From the NCBI RefSeq assembly GCF_013375155.1, contig NZ_JABXOF010000012.1, positions 124,001 through 188,000 on the forward strand: 64,000 nucleotides of DNA, in the 5' to 3' direction. Below, piece by piece: positions 59,259 to 64,000 of the stretch. This DNA is from Serratia ureilytica (GTDB lineage Bacteria > Pseudomonadota > Gammaproteobacteria > Enterobacterales > Enterobacteriaceae). Both the position numbers and the translations under genes were made by a program. The notes beneath the pieces were generated by a model. The model was not told the DNA's origin, searched no databases, and was given only the letters and a program-made list of their open reading frames with translations. How positions within the stretch are numbered: position 1 is the first letter of the stretch; each line of letters starts with the position of its first letter.

Positions 59259-60239
59259 CTATTTGCGTACCGTCACAATGGAATCACGGTTGATGATCGT
59301 CGGCTCAAAACGGTGCGTCGGGGTGGCGGGATCGATCAACCTGCGCGCCGCGTATTGCGCCATCTCGCTGATGGGAAAGTGTACGCTGCTCAACGCCGGG
59401 CGGACGAAGGGCGCGCGTTCGCCGCTGTCGTAGCAGATCAAGGAGATATCCTGCGGCACCCGCAGGCGGTGCTCGTTGATCGCCAGCAGGGCGCCGATCG
59501 CCATCTCTTCGTTGCAGCAGTAGATGGCGCTGGGCGGCGCGGCCTGCCGCAACAGGCGATCGGCGCAGCGGTAACCGCTTTCCAGATCGTAAACGCCCTC
59601 CAGACAGGCCACCGGCTCGATATTCGCCGCCTGCATCGCCTCTTCAAACCCTTGCAGCCGCAGGCGGCTCGACGGCCGCTCGCGCGGCCCGCTGATGCAG
59701 GCGATGCGCCGGTGGCCGGCGTCGAGCAGTTGCTGGGTCGCCATGCGGCTGGCGAGCGGATGATCGAAGGTGACGCAGCGGTCTTCCAGCCCCGGCACCA
59801 GACGATCGAGCAACACGAAATGACGTTGCTCCGCCGCCAGCTGGCGCAGCCGATCGTCGCTGAGAAAACGCACGTGCAGGATCACGCCGTCGCAGCGCAG
59901 GCTGAACAGCCGCTGCACCGCCTGCCATTCGTTTTCGGCGCTGTTGCGGCCCTGGGTCACCAGCAGCTGCTTGCCGTGGGATTCGGCCTCGGTTTGCACG
60001 AAGTCCATCAGCGCGCCGAAGAAGCCGCCGCGATACGACGTGGTGACCAACCCGAGGGTATTGCTATGGCTGGAGGCGAGCGCGCGGGCCGCCGGGTTGG
60101 GGGTGTAACCGAGCTGGGCGACGGCGCGCTCAACCTTCTCGCGGGTCGGCGCTTTGACGTTGCTGTCGCCGTTCACTACCCGCGATACGGTGGCGCGCGA
60201 TACGCCCGCCAGCGCCGCGACATCTTCCAGTGTCACCAT
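59259..60239 (-). CDS. LacI-family transcriptional regulator
   Basis: The start MVTLEDVAALAGVSRAT (ATG 60237-60239) gives 326 residues; a longer frame to 60296 lies in the gap after the glycosidase gene. The N-terminal helix-turn-helix (about 3-25) and hinge (NPAARALASSHSNTLGLV) are typical, followed by a periplasmic-binding-protein-like effector domain. It is the third gene of the PTS IIA-GH4 operon, 72 bases after the glycosidase, and probably binds the palindrome at 62032-62049. The inducer is likely a beta-glucoside phosphate or similar, which is inference. Confidence 0.9.
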   Translation of the reverse strand: MVTLEDVAALAGVSRATVSRVVNGDSNVKAPTREKVERAVAQLGYTPNPAARALASSHSNTLGLVTTSYRGGFFGALMDFVQTEAESHGKQLLVTQGRNSAENEWQAVQRLFSLRCDGVILHVRFLSDDRLRQLAAEQRHFVLLDRLVPGLEDRCVTFDHPLASRMATQQLLDAGHRRIACISGPRERPSSRLRLQGFEEAMQAANIEPVACLEGVYDLESGYRCADRLLRQAAPPSAIYCCNEEMAIGALLAINEHRLRVPQDISLICYDSGERAPFVRPALSSVHFPISEMAQYAARRLIDPATPTHRFEPTIINRDSIVTVRK

Positions 60240-60311
60240 CGTCCAACTCCTGATTACGGCTAAAAAAATGGGTTCGGCGCGCCGAACCCCTGTCATACCG
60301 CGCGCAGGTGC

Positions 60312-61619
60312 TTACCTGAACTGCGGCAAATACGGCGCGTTTATCGTCAACACCTCGTCCAGCAACGGCTGCGCCAGATTGGCGTTGCCCACCAGCGGGT
60401 TGGCGATCAGCGCTAGCAAGCCGCTGCGGCGATCGCCGTGCACCGCGGCCTCGATGGTCAGGCGTTCGTAGGCTTTCACCTGCTGCGTCAGCGCCTGCAT
60501 CGGTTCCGACAGCGGGCCGAAGGTCAGCGGATGCGCGCCCTGAGCATCGACGATACAGTTGATTTCTATCACAGCATCGTCCGGCAGGCCATGGATTGCG
60601 CCGCGGTTTGCGGTGTTGACCACTAATTGCGTGCCGAGATTATTATGGATAGCACGGATCAGCTCCAGCGCAACTTCGGAATAGAAAGAACCGCCGCGGA
60701 AGCTGAGCTGCTCCGGCTTACTGTTCAACAGCGGATCGGCATACAGCTCGAACAGCTCTTTTTCTACCTGCATCACCTGCTCGGCGCGGGTGCCGCGCTC
60801 GCCGGCGGCGGCCATCTCTTCCGCCAGCATCTCGCGGGTCTGGTAAAAATAGCGGTGGTACGGGCAGGGGATGGCGCCGAGCGCGCGCAGGAAGTCCGGC
60901 TGCCAGGGCTCTTCCTTGATGTTGTTCATGGTCAGCGCCGCGCCGTCACACAGCATGTCGATCACGTTGCCGGTGACGTCGCGCCCCTGCTGCGTGACCT
61001 GATGCACCCAGACCATGTGGTTCAAACCGGCAAACCGCAGCTGCACGTCGGCGTAAGGCGCCTGCAGCATGTTGGCGATCATGTGATGCATGCTGATCGG
61101 TACGTTGCACAGGCCGATGATCTTCGCTTTGGTAAAGCGGGACACCGCCTCGGTGACGATGCCGGCCGGGTTGGTGAAGTTGATGATCCAGGCGTCCGGC
61201 GCCAGCTTTTCCACCCGACGGGCGATATCCAGCATTACCGGAATGGTGCGCAGCGCTTTGGCGAAGCCGCCGACGCCGGTGGTCTCCTGGCCGAGCAGCT
61301 GATATTTGAGGCCCAGCCGTTCGTCGGCGGCGCGCGCCGGCAGTTGCCCGACGCGGAACTGGGTCAGCACGAAAGCGGCGCCGCGAATCGCTTCGTCCAG
61401 CGCGAAGTGCACGCTGACCTTCACCTGTTCCAGCCCGTGGCGCGCCAGCATGCGGCGGGTCAGGGCGGCGATGGTTTCCACTTTTTGGCGGCCTGGCTCG
61501 ACGTCTACCAGCGCCAGTTCGGTGACCGGCAGCTCATCGATGCGTTGGATCAGCCCATCGACCAGTTCGGGAGTGTAGCTGCTGCCACCGCCAATCACCG
61601 CGATTTTGAGCGTGCTCAT
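60312..61619 (-). CDS. GH4 6-phospho-beta-glucosidase (CelF/LicH-like)
   Basis: NAD- and metal-dependent glycosidase family 4 enzyme that cleaves phosphorylated disaccharides delivered by a PTS. The start MSTLKIAVIGGGSSYTPEL gives 435 residues; the NAD-binding GGGSSYTPEL is at 10-19, the metal-binding Cys171 and His201 are in GLCNVPISM and GLNHMVWVH, and NFTNPAG is at 147-153. GH4 includes alpha- and beta-specific members; the CN(V/I)P form and overall likeness to CelF/ChbF favour a 6-phospho-beta-glucosidase. It overlaps the PTS IIA gene by four bases. Confidence 0.9.
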   Translation of the reverse strand: MSTLKIAVIGGGSSYTPELVDGLIQRIDELPVTELALVDVEPGRQKVETIAALTRRMLARHGLEQVKVSVHFALDEAIRGAAFVLTQFRVGQLPARAADERLGLKYQLLGQETTGVGGFAKALRTIPVMLDIARRVEKLAPDAWIINFTNPAGIVTEAVSRFTKAKIIGLCNVPISMHHMIANMLQAPYADVQLRFAGLNHMVWVHQVTQQGRDVTGNVIDMLCDGAALTMNNIKEEPWQPDFLRALGAIPCPYHRYFYQTREMLAEEMAAAGERGTRAEQVMQVEKELFELYADPLLNSKPEQLSFRGGSFYSEVALELIRAIHNNLGTQLVVNTANRGAIHGLPDDAVIEINCIVDAQGAHPLTFGPLSEPMQALTQQVKAYERLTIEAAVHGDRRSGLLALIANPLVGNANLAQPLLDEVLTINAPYLPQFR

Positions 61620-61966
61620 GAGCGGCCCTCCGTTTGCGACTGACGGCGATAGAGCTCGATCATGTCGTCGGCCAGATCCTGGATCACCATGGCGTTCATC
61701 AGATGATCCTGCGCATGTACCGTGATCAGGTTGATCGCCAGCTTGCCGCAGCCTTCGTCCAGGCCGATCAGCTCGGTCTGGATCAGGTGCGCCTTCTTCA
61801 CCCACTCTTTGGATTCGACCATGTGTTTGGCCGCGGCGGCGAAGTCACCGGCGCGCGCTTGCCGCAACGCCATCAACGCATTACTGCGCGCGCTGCCGGA
61901 GAACACCAGCAGTTCCATGATGGTGCTTTCAAACTCGGGGCTGACTTCAGTCATCAATTCACTCAC
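61616..61966 (-). CDS. PTS lactose/cellobiose-type EIIA
   Basis: Phosphocarrier of the lactose/N,N'-diacetylchitobiose/cellobiose PTS family. The 116-residue helical protein has the active histidine His84 in VHAQDHLM. It begins with GTG (61964-61966) behind GGAGA; an internal ATG at residue 5 is the alternative. Its stop overlaps the glycosidase start (ATGA). No EIIB or EIIC gene accompanies it, so it must work with subunits encoded elsewhere. The LacI-type operator is about 65 bases upstream. Confidence 0.9.
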   Translation of the reverse strand: MSELMTEVSPEFESTIMELLVFSGSARSNALMALRQARAGDFAAAAKHMVESKEWVKKAHLIQTELIGLDEGCGKLAINLITVHAQDHLMNAMVIQDLADDMIELYRRQSQTEGRS

Positions 61967-62031
61967 GTCATTTCTCCAGGGGGTTGCGCGGCGACGCCGC
62001 CGTGGGATACCTCAGTATCCGTTCTTTTTAT

Positions 62032-62049
62032 AATGAGAGCGCTCTCATT
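62032..62049 (-). promoter_or_regulatory. Operator for the PTS IIA/GH4/LacI-type operon
   Basis: AATGAGAGCGCTCTCATT, a perfect 18-bp palindrome with the central CG typical of LacI-family operators, about 65 bases before the IIA start. TATA-rich sequences flank it, so a repressor here would cover the promoter. Confidence 0.75.
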
Positions 62050-62308
62050 TATATAGGGTAACGGCAACGGGTGTGCAAACTGGGAGGCAGATCGCAAAAA
62101 CCGACCCAGGGCGGCGCTGGGCAAAAAATGCGTGACGCGGTTGGCAAAAAAGCCTTCTGCGCCCATACTTTCCGCAGCAAAATTCAGGGCCACCTAGGAT
62201 ATGTCCCGTAATTGGGTAAATATAGGTAAATGGCTGGCACTTGCCGATACAGCTCTTTAGAATCAAAGCGCTTTTCCGTTGTTTGTCTCTCAGAGAAAGG
62301 ACCCGTTA
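62050..62308. other. Intergenic region before ppiA
   Basis: 259 bases between the operator and ppiA. It holds the ppiA promoter; AGAAAGGA at 62294-62301 is the likely ribosome site. I see no gene and no other clear signal here. Confidence 0.4.
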
Positions 62309-62878
62309 ATGTTCAAACGTACTTTAGTGACCTTCGTCGCGCTGTGTTCCCTGACAGCGATGGCGCCAGCGGCGCTCGCCGCCGGTGAAACTCATGTCAT
62401 GCTGACCACCTCGGCAGGGAATATCGAGTTGGCGCTCGACAGCCAGAAGGCACCGGTTTCCAGCCAGAACTTCGTCGACTACGTGAACAGCGGGTACTAC
62501 AACAACACCATCTTCCACCGCGTGATCCCGGGCTTTATGATCCAGGGCGGCGGTTTCACCGCTGACATGCAGCAAAAATCCACCAAGGCGCCGATCAAGA
62601 ACGAAGCCGACAACGGCTTGCGCAACCTGCGCGGCACCATCTCGATGGCGCGCACCGCCGACAAGGACAGCGCCACCAGCCAGTTCTTCCTGAACGTGGC
62701 GGATAACGCCTTCCTGGATCACGGCCAGCGTGACTTCGGCTACGCGGTGTTCGGCAAAGTGGTGAAAGGCATGGACGTGGTGGACAAAATTGCCCAGGTG
62801 CCGACCGGCAACGTCGGCCCTTACCAGAATGTGCCGACCAAACCGGTGGTGATTCTGTCGGCCAAGGTACTGCCGTAA
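62309..62878 (+). CDS. ppiA: Periplasmic peptidyl-prolyl cis-trans isomerase A
   Basis: Cyclophilin-type PPIase assisting folding in the periplasm. The start [13 protein letters not shown] (ATG 62309) gives 189 residues (E. coli 190) with a signal peptide cleaved after AALA (about residue 24). The catalytic arginine is Arg71 in [13 protein letters not shown], and [14 protein letters not shown] is conserved. It is divergent from the PTS/GH4 operon and is followed by a clear hairpin. Confidence 0.96.
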   Translation: MFKRTLVTFVALCSLTAMAPAALAAGETHVMLTTSAGNIELALDSQKAPVSSQNFVDYVNSGYYNNTIFHRVIPGFMIQGGGFTADMQQKSTKAPIKNEADNGLRNLRGTISMARTADKDSATSQFFLNVADNAFLDHGQRDFGYAVFGKVVKGMDVVDKIAQVPTGNVGPYQNVPTKPVVILSAKVLP

Positions 62879-62885
62879 GTTTTTT

Positions 62886-62908
62886 GGCCGATCCCGGCGG
62901 GATCGGCC
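62886..62908 (+). terminator. ppiA terminator
   Basis: A perfect 10-bp stem GGCCGATCCC/GGGATCGGCC with a 3-base loop starts seven bases after the ppiA stop; the following sequence is pyrimidine-rich (GCTCCTTCC) but not a pure T-run. Confidence 0.65.
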
Positions 62909-63034
62909 GCTCCTTCCTCCCGAAGCCTTGCCTTCATCACTGTTTTCTCCCGCGCCCCATGCTCTAATCGGCAGACAATAATCAGACCGGAAATCCGGCG
63001 TTCGCCCTTTGTTGTCTCTGGATGAGTTGCTGCC

Positions 63035-64000
63035 ATGTATGAATTTAACCAGGTGCTGTTGCTGCTGCAGCAGATGTGCGTCTATCTCGTTATCGCCTAT
63101 CTGCTGAGCAAAACCCCGCTGTTCATCCCGCTGATGCAGGTGACCATCCGCCTGCCGCACAAGCTGCTGTGCTACGTGATCTTCTCGGTGTTCTGCATCA
63201 TGGGCACCTATTTCGGGCTGCACATTCAGGATTCGATCGCCAACACTCGTGCGATAGGCGCGGTCCTGGGCGGCTTGCTGGGCGGGCCGTCGGTAGGCTT
63301 TCTGGTCGGGCTGACTGGCGGCCTGCACCGGTATACGCTCGGCGGCATGACCGACGTGGCCTGCGCGATCTCCACGGTGTCGGAAGGCCTGGTCGGCGGT
63401 ATCGTACACAGCATCGCCATGCGCCGCGGGCGCATCGAGCTGCTGTTCAATCCGCTGTTCGTCGGCGGCGTGGCGCTGGTGGCGGAAGTGTTGCAGATGG
63501 CGATCATTCTGGCGGTGGCGCGCCCTTACAACGAGGCGTTGCAGCTGGTGGAACACATCGCGCTGCCGATGATGATCGCCAATACCGTCGGCGCGGCGAT
63601 GTTTATGCAAATCCTGCTGGATCGGCGCGCGATGTTCGAGAAATACACCAGCGCTTTCTCTTCCAAGGCGCTGAAAATCGCCGAGCGCACCGAGGGTATC
63701 CTGCGGCAGGGCTTCGATCAGGAAAACAGCATGAAGGTCGCCCGGGTGATTTATCAGGAACTGGGTATCGGCGCGGTGGCGATCACCGATCGCGACAAGC
63801 TGTTGGCGTTTATCGGCATCGGCGACGATCACCACCTGCCGGGGACGCCGATCGCCTCGGTGCATTCGCATCGCGCCATCGACAACAACGAGGTGGTGTA
63901 CGCCGACGGCAACCAGCTCTCTTACTGCTGCTCGATCAATCCGGCCTGCAAGCTGGGATCGACGCTGGTGATCCCGCTGCGCGGCGAAAACCAGCGGGTC
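63035..64000 (+). CDS. btsS: Pyruvate sensor histidine kinase BtsS (C-terminus cut by window edge)
   Basis: LytS-type membrane kinase (E. coli YehU/BtsS) that senses external pyruvate and signals to BtsR. The visible 322 codons start MYEFNQVLLLLQQMC and include the 5TM-LYT membrane domain (TGGLHRYTLGGMTD) and the GAF-like domain (GAVAITDRDKLLAFIGIGDDHH), ending inside it at LRGENQRV. The kinase core and any btsR lie beyond the window. It is 156 bases after ppiA; in E. coli btsSR lies elsewhere, so the neighbourhood changes here. Confidence 0.95.
   Translation, partial: MYEFNQVLLLLQQMCVYLVIAYLLSKTPLFIPLMQVTIRLPHKLLCYVIFSVFCIMGTYFGLHIQDSIANTRAIGAVLGGLLGGPSVGFLVGLTGGLHRYTLGGMTDVACAISTVSEGLVGGIVHSIAMRRGRIELLFNPLFVGGVALVAEVLQMAIILAVARPYNEALQLVEHIALPMMIANTVGAAMFMQILLDRRAMFEKYTSAFSSKALKIAERTEGILRQGFDQENSMKVARVIYQELGIGAVAITDRDKLLAFIGIGDDHHLPGTPIASVHSHRAIDNNEVVYADGNQLSYCCSINPACKLGSTLVIPLRGENQRV

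Overview
The window looks like chromosomal core DNA of an enterobacterium, most probably Serratia (S. marcescens group). It is GC-rich, almost every gene is a close full-length relative of an E. coli K-12 gene, and the gene order follows the E. coli 75-minute region (glp, mal, bioH, feo, greB, ompB, pckA, hsl, mrcA, hof, aroKB, dam, trpS, cysG, nir, tsgA, ppiA). The species call rests on recognised proteins and synteny, not on a database search. I find no rRNA, tRNA, CRISPR array, prophage or insertion sequence. All 57 complete genes read through without frameshift; glpD (left edge) and btsS (right edge) are cut by the window.

Layout. 1-3.5 kb: glycerol-3-phosphate genes glpD, glpR, glpG, glpE, all leftward, with GlpR and CRP sites before glpD. 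3.6-10.3 kb: a complete L-ascorbate regulon (ulaR and ulaG leftward, ulaABCDEF rightward) placed between glp and mal. 10.3-18 kb: maltose genes malT against malPQ, with MalT boxes between them. 18-24 kb: a 125-bp palindromic repeat, nfuA, gntX (comF type), bioH, a small YhcN-like secreted protein, and the ferrous iron operon feoABC under a near-consensus Fur box. 24-31 kb: tex, greB, the nucleoid co-chaperone pair cbpA-cbpM, then ompR-envZ.

31-41.7 kb: a VapC/FitAB-type toxin-antitoxin pair, pckA, Hsp33 (hslO), Hsp15 (hslR), nucleotidase yrfG, igaA, nudE and mrcA (PBP1a). 41.8-51.9 kb: hofMNOPQ (DNA-uptake/type IV pilus assembly set) and the aroK-aroB-damX-dam-rpe-gph-trpS series. 51.9-59 kb: cysG, nirD and nirB (siroheme synthesis next to the siroheme nitrite reductase; nirC missing), an orphan cytosine deaminase codA, and tsgA. 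59.2-62 kb: a small sugar operon (PTS IIA, family 4 glycosidase, LacI-type regulator) with a perfect 18-bp palindromic operator. 62.3-64 kb: ppiA and the start of the pyruvate sensor kinase btsS.

Compared with E. coli, the lineage-specific pieces are ula between glp and mal, inversion of glpEGR relative to glpD, loss of gntT and nirC from their usual places, cbpAM before ompR, the toxin-antitoxin pair after envZ, codA beside nirB, and the GH4/PTS operon before ppiA. I did not find a clearly new multi-gene system. The best leads are a structured, terminator-ended candidate small RNA between malT and malP, the 125-bp palindrome, the paired operators in the ula control region, and the PTS IIA/GH4 operon without its own membrane component.
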